NCBI GenBank assembly: GCA_005888315.1
Contig: VAWH01000049.1
Span: 1 to 35,893, forward strand
DNA length: 35,893 nucleotides
Direction of reading: 5' to 3'
Source: Actinomycetota bacterium
Lineage (GTDB): Bacteria > Actinomycetota > Thermoleophilia > Gaiellales > Gaiellaceae
Numbering within the stretch: position 1 is the first letter of the stretch; every line of letters begins with the position of its first letter. The position numbers and the translations under genes were made by a program. Below are positions 6,870 through 15,736 of the stretch, in pieces. Below the pieces are notes generated by a model. The model was not told the DNA's origin and ran no database searches. It worked only from the letters and a program-made list of their open reading frames with translations.

Positions 6870-8219
6870 TCAGTAGATGTAGATCGTCGAGCCCGGAGGG
6901 TCGTAACTGTAGATTCGCGGCGCGAGCCACAGCGGAACGCGGACGCATCCGTGGCTGCCGGGATAGAACGGCACCGTTGGATAGCCGTGGATCGCGAAGC
7001 CCCGCAGGAAGAACGACGAGTCGAACATCCCGTCCGGAAGCCAGCCGGGCACCTTGCTGTAGACGTGCCAGCGGCCGACCGGCGTGTTTCCGGTTGCGCC
7101 CGTCGAGACATGGCTGACCAGCACGACCCGGCCGGCGCGGACGACGAAGAGCACCTGCAGAGCCTTGCTTACCTCGATGTGATCGCCGGAATACCGCGCG
7201 CGGGGCGCCGCCGCCATCAGGAGCAGGCGCCAAAAGCGCGCGTCGACGGAGCCGGTTCTCGGCAAACCGTGCAGCTTCTGAAACGCGACGACGGCGTCCC
7301 GGGTGTCGAGGCCGAAGCTCGCGTCGATGCTTCCAAGCGCAATGTGAAGATGATGAAGGGCCTCGTTCAGAGCAAGCACGCTCGGACCCCTTGAGCCCAC
7401 TGCGAGCCGCGGCCTGAACACGACCTTTCGGAGCGACACACGGCTCCGCGCGTAGCCGCCGGCGCCGCTCGTGGACAGCGTGATGCGGTACTCGGCGGCG
7501 CGGCTCGAAGGGAGCCGGATTCTTGCGCCGCTCGCGAACTCGCCTGCTGCGATCAGGCGACCTCGCCGTCGAACCTCGACCTTCACCGGGCCGGCGGCCC
7601 GAGGCCGGACCTTCGGTACCAGGCGGAGCGGCTGACCGACGACTCCCGAGCCCAGGAAGCCGGCCGAGAGGGCAGGGCGCACGCGAGCGACGATCGAATT
7701 CGAGACCGCTCCTCCGACGTGGGCCGTGTAGGCCATGGGTTGCCGGACCGGGATCCCGATGTTGAATCTGCCGCCTCGGCCGGTGCGGCCGCGAGCCGCG
7801 CGGCTCCCGTTAGCGGCGTACAGCGAGACCCGCGTGCCACGGATCGCCGGCACGAGCCTTCCGGTGAACCGGAGGTGCTGGCCGTAGGCCGCGATCCCGC
7901 GGCTCTTCAGCGTCACCGCGAGCGAGAGCACCCGTAGCGACGTGGTTGACGTTTCGCCACCGGCGCCTGTGGCGGTCACGCGCGCCGTGAAGGCTCCGGC
8001 TCCGTAGACGTGCTCGACCGAGGCCCCCTCGGCACTACTGCCGTCACCGAAGTCCCAGTGGTAGGAGACGCCATCGCCGGTCGCGGTGAAGACGACGCGC
8101 AGAGGCGCTGGGCCGGACGCTGTCGTCGCCGAGACACGAATCGTGGGCGGCGTGGCCGCTGCGGCCGCCGGGCTGAACGCGAGGACTAGCGCCACCACGA
8201 TCGCGGCCCCCACGATCAT
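6870..8219 (-). CDS. Secreted L,D-transpeptidase with PKD and peptidoglycan-binding domains
   Basis: The 449-residue product forms 3-3 cross-links or attaches proteins to peptidoglycan. A signal peptide (about 1-22, ending SPAAAAA) precedes a PKD-type beta domain (about 25-98, with YHWDFGDGS), a beta-rich linker, a PG_binding_1 domain (about 272-333, GSRGPSVLALNEAL...VAFQKLHGLPRTG) and a YkuD catalytic domain (about 345-449). The active site is H411 and S422-H423-G-C425-x-R427. ATG 8219 lies 11 nt after the frameshift-corrected CPBP stop. The operon partners are a HAD hydrolase, CPBP protease and chorismate mutase. Confidence 0.93.
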   Translation of the reverse strand: MIVGAAIVVALVLAFSPAAAAATPPTIRVSATTASGPAPLRVVFTATGDGVSYHWDFGDGSSAEGASVEHVYGAGAFTARVTATGAGGETSTTSLRVLSLAVTLKSRGIAAYGQHLRFTGRLVPAIRGTRVSLYAANGSRAARGRTGRGGRFNIGIPVRQPMAYTAHVGGAVSNSIVARVRPALSAGFLGSGVVGQPLRLVPKVRPRAAGPVKVEVRRRGRLIAAGEFASGARIRLPSSRAAEYRITLSTSGAGGYARSRVSLRKVVFRPRLAVGSRGPSVLALNEALHHLHIALGSIDASFGLDTRDAVVAFQKLHGLPRTGSVDARFWRLLLMAAAPRARYSGDHIEVSKALQVLFVVRAGRVVLVSHVSTGATGNTPVGRWHVYSKVPGWLPDGMFDSSFFLRGFAIHGYPTVPFYPGSHGCVRVPLWLAPRIYSYDPPGSTIYIY

Positions 8220-8230
8220 AGTGTAGTTGC

Positions 8231-8898
8231 CTAAACGGTCACCGCAACCACGAGTGCGGCCCCGTTGAAGAAGGCATGGAGAAGTATGCCCGACGGCTCC
8301 GCAGGAACGCGAGGCCGAGGCCGAAGACCACCAGCACGGGCAGGGCTTCGACCAGCCCGTGCCAGAGACCGAAGGTGATCCCGATCACCACGATCGCCGG
8401 CGTCTGGCCGAGGGGCTCCAGCAGATAGAAGCCAAGCCCGCGGAACGTCAACTCTTCGGTGATCGGGCCGACGACGGAGAACGCAAGCAAGTTGAGGCCG
8501 AAAGCGGCGGCGTGGCTCGACTGCCACCCGGAGGGGGTCAGGCCCTGCTCGCGGCCGCCGTGGAGCAGGGGATCGAGCACTGCGTTTGTGATCGCAATCG
8601 TGATGAGGACCGCGATCCCGAGAGCGATGGCGCGGCCCCACGAGTCTGGGCGCCGCAGCGCAAAGGCCTCGCGCTTGGGAAGGCCGCGGGCGATCCAGAA
8701 GACGATTGCGAGGATGATCGCGAAGAGGATGAGCTCTGCTACCGCGGTGGAGTATTGAAAGAGGGCGTTCTTGGGAGGCTTGCCGCCGGCGAAGCGGCCG
8801 GCGTACGAGATCGCCGACACCCCGCCGACGAGCGCGAACCAGCCGAAGAGCTTCCTGCTCAGGCCCAGCCTGCGAGTGCCTGCGTAATCGGCGTCCAC
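8231..8898 (-). CDS. CPBP-family intramembrane protease, probable frameshift near 8299
   Basis: As read, the protein is 219 residues and stops at 8239. It has several TM helices and two CPBP motifs, EELTFRG and FGLWH. These Abi/CAAX-like enzymes are membrane glutamic proteases. The third motif, HxxxN, is missing from this frame but present in the next frame as LLHAFFNGAALVVAVTV, ending at a stop at 8231-8233. One extra base in the GG run at about 8299-8300 would join the two parts into a 222-residue protein. It may be a sequencing error, a recent mutation or programmed frameshifting. The start overlaps the HAD gene by 40 nt. Confidence 0.85.
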
Positions 8899-9497
8899 GC
8901 GAACTTCATTCCGGCTGCTGCGGCGCCTTCCTCGTCCACGGCTCCGTCGCCGATGTGGAGAGCGCGACCTGGGGAAACGGCCAGACGTTCCAGGGCGAGC
9001 TCGAAGATCCCGGCGTCGGGCTTGGCAACGCCGGCGTCGGCGGGAGTGACGATCGTCGAGAAGAGCGACCCGAGACCGTGCTGGTTGAGGCGATCGTGGA
9101 GCGTCAGGTCGAAGTTGGCGACGACCGCGAGCTCGATGCCGCAGCGCTGTAGCTCCAGCAGCGACTCTCGCACGTTCGGCAGCGGCTCGAATTGCATCGC
9201 CCCCACATACGACGCGGCGAACTCGCCGGCGTCGATCTCATCGACGCCGAGCTCGCCCAGGAAGACGCCCGTGCATTCACGCTGCAGGGTCGCGAACGCG
9301 GCCGGCTGGTGGGCCTCGACGGAGCGGCCTGCATAGACCCTTCCCTCAGCTTCGACGGCGCGCCGAATCTCGCTTCGTGGGCGCTCGATCCCGCGCTGCT
9401 CGAGTGCGTGTGCGAGTTCGGGGACCGGATCGATCAGCCGGACGAGCGTGCCGTTCGCGTCGAACGTGACGGCGTCGAGATCGGCGAGCCGGCCCAC
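8859..9497 (-). CDS. HAD-superfamily hydrolase with altered catalytic motifs
   Basis: A 212-residue HAD protein with a helical cap. Motif I is FDANGTLV (D13-A-N15-G-T), motif III is the Lys in GVAKPDAGIF (K159) and motif IV is HIGDGAVDEEGA (D184, D188). N15 replaces the second Asp of DxD, which acts as acid/base in phosphatases. Motif II reads VVANFD, with Ala127 where Ser/Thr is usual. Dehalogenase-type members also lack the second Asp (DAYGT). So phosphatase activity is uncertain. GTG 9497 starts the operon, 19 nt from the divergent DUF2203 gene. Confidence 0.85.
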   Translation of the reverse strand: MGRLADLDAVTFDANGTLVRLIDPVPELAHALEQRGIERPRSEIRRAVEAEGRVYAGRSVEAHQPAAFATLQRECTGVFLGELGVDEIDAGEFAASYVGAMQFEPLPNVRESLLELQRCGIELAVVANFDLTLHDRLNQHGLGSLFSTIVTPADAGVAKPDAGIFELALERLAVSPGRALHIGDGAVDEEGAAAAGMKFAWTPITQALAGWA

Positions 9498-9516
9498 TTC
9501 CAGAGAACATATAGCC

Positions 9517-9918
9517 GTGGCCGACCGCTACTTCACGCCCGCCGAGGCAAACGAGCTGCTGCCGACCGTGCGTCCGCTCGTCGGACAGATGGTCGCCCAT
9601 CGGCGGGCGCTCGCCGTCGCCACCGTGCGCCACGCGCGGATCGCGACCAAGATCGCCGGCAACGGTGGCGGTGTGCGGCCGCATGAGGTCGACGAGCTCC
9701 AGGCCGCGATCGACGAGGAAGCAGCCGAGATCGTCCGCTGCGTCGCCGAGCTGCAGGAACTCGGCCTGCTCGTCAAGGATCTCGACGAGGGGCTCGTCGA
9801 CTTCCCGGCACTGCGGGGCGGCGAGGAGGTGCTGCTCTGCTGGCGCCTCGGCGAAGACGAGGTCGGTTTCTGGCACTCGCTCGAAGACGGTTTCGCAGGA
9901 CGAAAGCCGTTACCTTAG
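9517..9918 (+). CDS. DUF2203 family protein
   Basis: The 133-residue product begins VADRYFTPAEANELLPTVRPLVGQM and ends in a LEELG-like helix pair, a VDFPALRGGEEVLLCWRLGEDEVGFWHSLEDGFAGRKPL block, the hallmark of DUF2203. The family's function is unknown; the N-terminal half looks like a helical hairpin. GTG 9517 is chosen because the conserved region starts there; the in-frame ATG at 9448 would overlap the divergent HAD gene. A hairpin begins directly after the stop. Confidence 0.82.
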   Translation: MADRYFTPAEANELLPTVRPLVGQMVAHRRALAVATVRHARIATKIAGNGGGVRPHEVDELQAAIDEEAAEIVRCVAELQELGLLVKDLDEGLVDFPALRGGEEVLLCWRLGEDEVGFWHSLEDGFAGRKPLP

Positions 9919-9947
9919 CCGCGAAAAATGCTGCGCATTTTCCGCGG
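9919..9947 (+). terminator. 13-bp hairpin directly after the DUF2203 stop
   Basis: Left arm CCGCGAAAAATGC (9919-9931) and right arm GCATTTTCCGCGG (9935-9947) pair with one mismatch around a TGC loop. It starts at the base after the stop codon. The T run is inside the stem rather than after it, so it is a plausible but non-standard terminator. Confidence 0.5.
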
Positions 9948-10013
9948 AGCCGGTTTCTCCCACCGCTTCGCTCGGGATTGAGGAAGCGTTTGGTCATTGT
10001 CGAATAGCGCGGC

Positions 10014-10739
10014 ATGCCTTTCTGGCACAGGCTCGTGATCGTTGGGGCGGTCCTCGTTGTGACCGGGGTTGTTGCTCGCCTGATCGACCGCCGGATCGCG
10101 CGGCGCGATCTCGCGCCGGGCGCAGCCACCCGCTACCGCGTCCTGCGCCGCAGCATCAGTACGGCAGTGGTCATGATCGGGCTGCTCTCGGCGCTGCTCG
10201 TCATCCCGCAGGTGCGAGCGGTCGCGGGCGCCCTGCTCGCCTCGTCGGCGGTGCTCGGGATCGTGATCGGCTTCGCCTCCCAGCGGACGATCGGGAACTT
10301 CGTCGCTGGCTTGCTGATCGCGTTCACGCAGCCGATCCGCCTCGGCGACCGCGTCGAGCTCGAGGACACGGCCGGCACCGTGGAGGAGATCGGGCTCACC
10401 TACACGTTCATCCGCACCGACGACGGCACCCGGCTCGTGATCCCGAACGAGAAGCTGGCCTCGGATACGATCCGCAACTCGACGATCGTCAGTCGGGAAA
10501 AGGTTGCGGAAATCACGTTGCAGGTCCCTTTGGGCAAGGATCTCCGGGCGGTTGTCGAGCTGCTCCGAGAGGCCGTCGCCGCTGAGTCGGCGCCGGAGGT
10601 TGCCGTGACCGCGCTGGATGGCACCGCAACGATCGTCGTCCGCGCTGCCGCGGAGGGGCCGATCGAGGCCGAGCGGCTCGAAAGCGAGCTACGGCTGCGC
10701 GCACACGATCGCCTACGCGCGGCCGGAGTCTTCGCATGA
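10014..10739 (+). CDS. Small-conductance mechanosensitive channel (MscS family)
   Basis: The 241-residue product has two N-terminal TM helices, then the pore-lining helix and beta domain of MscS: GALLASSAVLGIVIGFASQRTIGNFVAGLLIAFTQPIRLGDRVEL (about residues 72-117), EIGLTYTFIRTDDGTRLVIPNEKL, and an alpha/beta C-terminal domain. MscS channels open on membrane tension to release solutes during hypo-osmotic shock. That fits a segment with trehalose-synthesis genes, though these are 16 kb away. Its stop overlaps the start of the penicillin-binding protein (ATGA), so the two are cotranscribed. Confidence 0.92.
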   Translation: MPFWHRLVIVGAVLVVTGVVARLIDRRIARRDLAPGAATRYRVLRRSISTAVVMIGLLSALLVIPQVRAVAGALLASSAVLGIVIGFASQRTIGNFVAGLLIAFTQPIRLGDRVELEDTAGTVEEIGLTYTFIRTDDGTRLVIPNEKLASDTIRNSTIVSREKVAEITLQVPLGKDLRAVVELLREAVAAESAPEVAVTALDGTATIVVRAAAEGPIEAERLESELRLRAHDRLRAAGVFA

Positions 10740-12949
10740 ACCCGCCGCCACCGCGGGGCGGGCGGCGGCGGTCCGACGATCTCGAGGAGATGATCCGGCG
10801 GGCGCAGAAGCGCCGGTTACGTGTCCAGAAGCGGCGGCGGCGGCATGCGTCCCTGATCGCCGCGGCGCTCGTCCTGATCGTGATCGGCATTCTCGCCGCC
10901 GGGTTCGGCGGTGCGGCGGCCTTCGAATCGAGCTGCAAGCTTTCCGATCTACGGCCCGTCTACACCGGACCGCAGGGCGGCCCCGCGAACTCGTTCGTCT
11001 ACGCCGCCGACGGTTCCCTCCTCGGCGCGATCCCGGCCGAGAAGAACCGGCAGCCAGTCGCCCTTTCGCAGATGGGCCCGTGGATGGCGAAGGCCACCGT
11101 CGCGATCGAGGACAGGCGCTTCTACAAGCACGGCGGCGTCGACTACAAGGGCATCGTCCGTGCCGCGGTCAAAGACCTGCGCGCGGGCAAGGTCGTCCAG
11201 GGCGGCTCCACGATCACCCAGCAGCTCGTCCGCAACCTCTACATCTCGCGTCAGCGGACGTTCAAGCGGAAGATCAAGGAGGCCTGTCTGGCTATCAAGC
11301 TCGCTCGCAACAGGTCCAAGGACTGGATCCTCGGCTCGTACATGAACGCCGTTTACTACGGCAATCACGCCTACGGGATCGAGGCCGCCGCCCAGACCTA
11401 CTTCTCGCGGCGTGCCAGGAAGCTGACGCTCGACCAGTCGGCGCTGCTTGCGGGTCTGCCGCAGGCGCCGTCGGTCTTCGATCCGATCCACCGGCCGCTC
11501 GATGCGCTCGAGCGGCGCGACCAGGTCTTACGCGCGATGCTCGAAAACGGGGCCCTGACGCGGCGGCAGTACGCCTCGGCCGTCGCGGACCGGCAGCTCC
11601 ACCTCTTTCCCGGCCGGCTGTACTCGCGGATTCGGGAGCCCTACTTCTTCAGCTACGTCCGCGACCAGTTGATCGCCGAGTACGGGGCGAACACGGTGCG
11701 CACGGGTGGCCTGAAGGTCTACACGACGATCGACCCGCGCCTGCAGGCCGCCGCCCGGAGGGCGATCGTCGGCACGCTCTACTCGCGGAGCGACCCTGCG
11801 TCGGCTCTCGTCTCGATCGATCCCGCGACGGGTGCGATCAGGGCGATGACGGCCGTCACCCCTGGAAGTGAAGGCAACCAGTTCAACCTGGTGGCGCAGG
11901 CGAAGCGGCAGGCGGGCTCGACCTTCAAGATGTTCGTGCTCGCAGCGGCGGTCAACATGGGGATCAACCCCGAGACCACGTACTACGTCTCGGGGCCGTT
12001 CCACTACCAACCCGACCCCTACTCGCCGGCGTGGGACGTGAGCACTTACGACCACACCTATCTCGGCTCGACCTCGATCGAGAACGCCACCCTGCACTCC
12101 GACAACACGGTCTATGCCCAGCTGACGCTCGACGTCGGCCCGGCGAAGGTCGCGGCGATGGCCCACCAGCTCGGCGTGCGTTCGCCGCTGACGACCAAGG
12201 AGGGCGCCTACGTTCCATCTCTCGGCCTTGGCGCAATCCCGGTCTCGCCGCTCGATCTGGCCTCGGCGTACACGACGCTCGCCGCCGGCGGGATCTACTC
12301 GAAGCCGATGGCGATCCGCAAGGTCCTGCTCGGGAATGGCAAGGAAGACACCGATGCCAGCTGGGGTGAGCCGGAGCGCAAGCGGGTGATCAGCCAAGGG
12401 GTCGCTTACACCGTCACGCAGATTCTCGAGCACAACGTTCAGTACGGCACCGGCACCGGTGCGTATTTCGGCCGCCCCGTCGCAGGCAAGACGGGCACAA
12501 CGGACAGCTACGCCGACGCCTGGTTCTGCGGCTATACGCCGAACCTCGAAGCGACGGTCTGGATCGGCTACCCGCGCGGCGAGGTCCCGATGCTGAACGT
12601 GCACGGGATCGCGGTTTCCGGCCCCACCTTCCCGGCGACGATCTGGAAGTCGTTCATGCTCTCGGCGATCGGGAAGACGCGCCCGGTCGATTTCAGGGTG
12701 CCGTCGGTCCTGCCGACTTGGCACTCGTTCACGCGCGGGCAGTACGCCGTCGGCACGTACAGCCCGCCGCCGCCGACGTACTACTACGGCAGCGGCGGGT
12801 CGGGCGGATCGCCGCCGCCGCCCCCGCCCCCGCCTCCGCCGCCGGCGCCGAAACCGCCACCGCCTCCGGCGCCGAAACCGCCACCGCCCGGCCCGCCCCC
12901 ACCCCCACCTGCGCCTCCGCCCACGCCCCCGCCTGGCCCGAAGCACTAA
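10736..12949 (+). CDS. Class A penicillin-binding protein (transglycosylase/transpeptidase) with poly-Pro tail
   Basis: A 737-residue bifunctional peptidoglycan synthase. A basic cytoplasmic start and a TM helix (about 38-60) are followed by a GT51 glycosyltransferase domain (VAIEDRRFYKHGGVDYKGI with E125; GGSTITQQLVRN at 157-167) and a transpeptidase domain with S395-x-x-K398, S455-D-N457 and K585-T-G587. The last ~70 residues are a low-complexity tail of Tyr/Gly/Ser, then long proline runs with Ala-Pro-Lys spacers, outside the membrane. No PASTA or FN3 domain is seen. Tail length may vary between strains because the coding sequence is a C-rich repeat. Confidence 0.95.
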   Translation: MNPPPPRGGRRRSDDLEEMIRRAQKRRLRVQKRRRRHASLIAAALVLIVIGILAAGFGGAAAFESSCKLSDLRPVYTGPQGGPANSFVYAADGSLLGAIPAEKNRQPVALSQMGPWMAKATVAIEDRRFYKHGGVDYKGIVRAAVKDLRAGKVVQGGSTITQQLVRNLYISRQRTFKRKIKEACLAIKLARNRSKDWILGSYMNAVYYGNHAYGIEAAAQTYFSRRARKLTLDQSALLAGLPQAPSVFDPIHRPLDALERRDQVLRAMLENGALTRRQYASAVADRQLHLFPGRLYSRIREPYFFSYVRDQLIAEYGANTVRTGGLKVYTTIDPRLQAAARRAIVGTLYSRSDPASALVSIDPATGAIRAMTAVTPGSEGNQFNLVAQAKRQAGSTFKMFVLAAAVNMGINPETTYYVSGPFHYQPDPYSPAWDVSTYDHTYLGSTSIENATLHSDNTVYAQLTLDVGPAKVAAMAHQLGVRSPLTTKEGAYVPSLGLGAIPVSPLDLASAYTTLAAGGIYSKPMAIRKVLLGNGKEDTDASWGEPERKRVISQGVAYTVTQILEHNVQYGTGTGAYFGRPVAGKTGTTDSYADAWFCGYTPNLEATVWIGYPRGEVPMLNVHGIAVSGPTFPATIWKSFMLSAIGKTRPVDFRVPSVLPTWHSFTRGQYAVGTYSPPPPTYYYGSGGSGGSPPPPPPPPPPPAPKPPPPPAPKPPPPGPPPPPPAPPPTPPPGPKH

Positions 12950-12971
12950 CGCCGCCGTCCTCGGCGCCGGA

Positions 12972-14159
12972 GTGCTGACGCTCGCCGGCGTCGGTCTCTG
13001 CATCGCCTCCGCCTGGCCCCACGATTCGCCGCTCGTGCCGCGGAACGGCGGCCTGCTCGTGGGGAATGCGACCTGGGCGTGGGTCTACCTGGCCGGCGAG
13101 ATCGCGGCGTTCGCCGCCTACCTGGGCGCGCTGCTGCTGCTCCGGCGCGCGGCCGTGGGGCTGGCGCTCGTCGCCGTGCTGGCGGCGGCGATCCAGCTCG
13201 CGCCGCTCGGCGCGCCGCTTTTGATCTCCAGCGACGCGTGGACGTACTGGGACTACGGCCGGATCGCGGGCGTCCACCATGCGAACCCGTACACGCAGCC
13301 GCCGCGTGACTTCTCGGAGGATCCCGCCTACCCGTACATCGGGGGCGCCTACCACGGGACCACGTCCGTCTACGGCCCGCTGTTCACGCTCGGGTCGGAG
13401 CCTGTGGCGGTTGCCGCGGACTCCTCCTCCGACGCCGCGGCCTGGCTGTTCAAGTCGCTGGCGGCGCTGGCGATGCTCGGCACCGTTGCTCTCGCTGCCC
13501 TGCTGGCTCGCCGGCGCGCATTCGCGGCGGCGCTTGTCGGCTGGAATCCCCTGCTGGCCCTGCATTTCGCTGGCGGCGGGCACAACGACGCCTGGATGGC
13601 GCTCCTCGTGATGTCCGCGCTTGCGCTCGGCGCGAGTGGCCGGCGGCAGTGGGCCGGGGCCGCGTGGGTCGCCGCGATCTTCGTCAAGTGGATCGCGGTC
13701 GTCTTCCTGCCGCTGCGCGCCCTCGAAGCTCGGGCCCGCGGACGGCGGGTCGGGCATCTCGGCTTCGCGCTCGCCGCGGTCGTGGTCGTTGCGGCCGCAA
13801 GCGCGCAGTTCGGCTGGCACTGGCTGGAAGCCTTTGGGCCGCTCGCTCGCAACGCAAACAAGGAGACGCAGTTCGCGCTCCCGCACCGGCTGAAGGAGCT
13901 CGGCGTGCCGCGCGAGATCGCGCTCGGACTCTTCGCGGCCGCCTTCGCGCTTGCCTATCTCTGGCTGGTGCGGCAGGCCTGGCGCGGCCGGGCCAGGCTC
14001 GGGCTGGCGGCCGGCCTGCTGCTGTGCGCCTCGCCGTACCTCGTCCCGTGGTACGCGGTCTGGGCGCTCCCGGTCGCCGCGACCGAGGACGATCCGCCGG
14101 CCCAATGGCTTGCGGTCGCGATCTCGGCGTACCTGCTCCGTCAGCGCGTCCCCATCTAG
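12972..14159 (+). CDS. MptB-like polyprenol-phosphate-mannose-dependent mannosyltransferase
   Basis: A 395-residue multi-spanning GT-C glycosyltransferase. It has the signatures of the MptB/GT87-like group: ISSDAWTYWDYGRIAGVHHANPYTQPP in the first loop, YHGTTSVYGPLF, WNPLLALHFAGGGHNDAWM, and ASPYLVPWYAVWALP near the C terminus. In mycobacteria MptB adds alpha-1,6 mannose to lipoarabinomannan precursors from polyprenyl-phosphate-mannose; the acceptor here is unknown. GTG 12972 is the first possible start in the frame, 22 nt after the PBP stop. An upstream GT2 gene on the other strand could supply a lipid-linked sugar donor (inference). Confidence 0.85.
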   Translation: MLTLAGVGLCIASAWPHDSPLVPRNGGLLVGNATWAWVYLAGEIAAFAAYLGALLLLRRAAVGLALVAVLAAAIQLAPLGAPLLISSDAWTYWDYGRIAGVHHANPYTQPPRDFSEDPAYPYIGGAYHGTTSVYGPLFTLGSEPVAVAADSSSDAAAWLFKSLAALAMLGTVALAALLARRRAFAAALVGWNPLLALHFAGGGHNDAWMALLVMSALALGASGRRQWAGAAWVAAIFVKWIAVVFLPLRALEARARGRRVGHLGFALAAVVVVAAASAQFGWHWLEAFGPLARNANKETQFALPHRLKELGVPREIALGLFAAAFALAYLWLVRQAWRGRARLGLAAGLLLCASPYLVPWYAVWALPVAATEDDPPAQWLAVAISAYLLRQRVPI

Positions 14160-14165
14160 GAGGGC

Positions 14166-14322
14166 CTAGCGAAACAGAGTCTGTGCCGTCAGGCCGCGCT
14201 GCTCGCCCACACTGGCTCCGCCCTGGTATCGCAGTCGCGCCAATAGCTTTGGCTATTGACGCTCCCTGCGTCCTTGCCTCGGAACGACCATCGCACCCTG
14301 ACGACGAGCTCCGTCTCGCTAG
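14166..14322. repeat. ~157-bp imperfect palindrome between convergent genes
   Basis: Ends CTAGCGA (14166-14172) and TCGCTAG (14316-14322) are complementary, and the centre is a perfect 7-bp stem, CAATAGC/GCTATTG (14241-14258) with a TTTG loop. In between, the arms keep partial matches (for example GTCAGG and CGCAG pair with their inverted counterparts), with several small gaps. It fills the gap between the MptB-like gene and the DUF2079 gene. It could act as a bidirectional terminator or be a small mobile palindromic element. Confidence 0.6.
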
Positions 14323-14326
14323 ACCC

Positions 14327-15736
14327 CTAGCGTCGCCGAAAGACGAGCACGCCGTCGTTGGCGTCGACGAGGCGGAAGCGCGGATCGTGGCGGAGCTGCT
14401 CGATCCGTCTCAGTCCGCCTCGTTTGTCGTTGTGGTCGCCGAGCGACGGCTTTCGCTCGTCGACGATCACCCAGTCCGCGCCGCCGAGGTGGGGGAAGCT
14501 GAAGATGCGCTTCCGGGCAGAAAGGTGGGCGCCGAGTGCGTTTGTGGCGGTCACAGGTGCGCCGGCCGGGATCACGCGCAACTCGCGCACCGCGATCTGG
14601 TCATGCCTCGAGACCTGAGCGCCTCTCGCCTGCAGTGTCTCGCCGCCGGGGACGAACCGCCACAGCGGGATCGGCCCCAAGACGTAGTTGCCCACGAAGG
14701 CCGCCAGTACGGCGACAGTCGCGGCGGTTCCCGCCCGGCGGCCGAGTCTCCTCGCTCCGATCGCCGCAGCCGCGAAAAGGATCGGGATCTCGGCCGCGAC
14801 GTAGTGGTAGTGGATCGATCTCTGGGCGTCGACCGAGGAGAGGAGATTGAGCGCGAGCTCCGGCACGAGCGCGACGAGCAGCAGCGGCGCTAGGAGCGCC
14901 AGAGCGGCGATCGGCAGAAACAGGTCGAGCAAGTAGTGCGTGCCGCGGTGGTCGAAGGCGACCGAGATCAGCCGGCCGGGATCCGTGAAGAGCTTGCGAA
15001 CGATCCCCGAGGCTGAGCCGCCGACTGCGCCGTAGCGCCCGTAGAAGCTCGCCGAGCCGTGTCTGAAGTGCGGGATGATGACGTCAACGGCGATCGCCGC
15101 GCCGGCGATGCCCGCGCCGGCGATCGCGCTGCCCGCGAGCCAACGGCGGCGCGCGAGCGCGTACCAGACCCCGAGCCCGGCGATCACGAACGGGATCTCT
15201 TCGCGCGTGAGCGCGGCGAGCAGTGCAAAGGACGTGAAGGGCAGCAGCCGGTCCTCGTCGAGGTACCAGATCGCGAAGAGAAGCAGCGGACAGGCGAGGG
15301 CGACCGGGTGGAACTCGTTGAGCGTCATCCACTCGGTTGCCGGAAAAAGTAGGTAGGCAAGGGAGAAGCCGAGCGCGGCCCGCTCGTCGCCCGTGTGCTT
15401 CCGGGCGAGCCAGAAGAGCGGCAGCGCTCCGAGCGCGACCACGATCGCCTGAGTGGTCAGGAGCAGGCTTGGGCTCGGCCAGAGCCACCAGAGCGGCGCG
15501 AAGACGACGAGGATCGGATCGACGTGGGCGGCGAGACGCGAGACCTGAGCGCCGTGCAGGTTCGTCGTCTGCAACAGATTGCCGTGGGCCGTCGACCAGA
15601 CGGCCTGAACCATGTTGCCGAGATCGAACCGGCCGGTTTCGAACGCGCGGTGCCGGAGGACCGAGAGGGCCGCGAAGGCGGTCGCGTAGGCGGCGATTGC
15701 GGCCCAGAGCAGCCGGACCGGCCGGAAGAACCTCAC
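14327..15736 (-). CDS. DUF2079 polytopic membrane protein
   Basis: A 469-residue protein with about ten TM helices, matching DUF2079, which resembles GT-C glycosyltransferases. Features include FDLGNMVQAVWSTAHGNLLQTTN near the N terminus (the usual FDxGxxxQxxW motif), FHPVALACPLLLFAIWYLDEDR, LTREEIPFVIAGLG and SVDAQRSIHYHYVAAEIPILF. The last ~120 residues are soluble (ADWVIVDERKPS...). The sugar or substrate is not known. GTG 15736 overlaps the stop of the upstream GT4 gene (GTGA), so they are coupled. Confidence 0.9.
   Translation of the reverse strand: MRFFRPVRLLWAAIAAYATAFAALSVLRHRAFETGRFDLGNMVQAVWSTAHGNLLQTTNLHGAQVSRLAAHVDPILVVFAPLWWLWPSPSLLLTTQAIVVALGALPLFWLARKHTGDERAALGFSLAYLLFPATEWMTLNEFHPVALACPLLLFAIWYLDEDRLLPFTSFALLAALTREEIPFVIAGLGVWYALARRRWLAGSAIAGAGIAGAAIAVDVIIPHFRHGSASFYGRYGAVGGSASGIVRKLFTDPGRLISVAFDHRGTHYLLDLFLPIAALALLAPLLLVALVPELALNLLSSVDAQRSIHYHYVAAEIPILFAAAAIGARRLGRRAGTAATVAVLAAFVGNYVLGPIPLWRFVPGGETLQARGAQVSRHDQIAVRELRVIPAGAPVTATNALGAHLSARKRIFSFPHLGGADWVIVDERKPSLGDHNDKRGGLRRIEQLRHDPRFRLVDANDGVLVFRRR

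Noticed and set aside
11528-13003. Long minus-strand open frame opposite the penicillin-binding protein
   Set aside because: It is Arg/Pro-rich antisense of a clear gene, with no family features. The same holds for open frames at 2089-3231, 19450-20571, 28122-29195 and the one opposite ccmA/ccmB.
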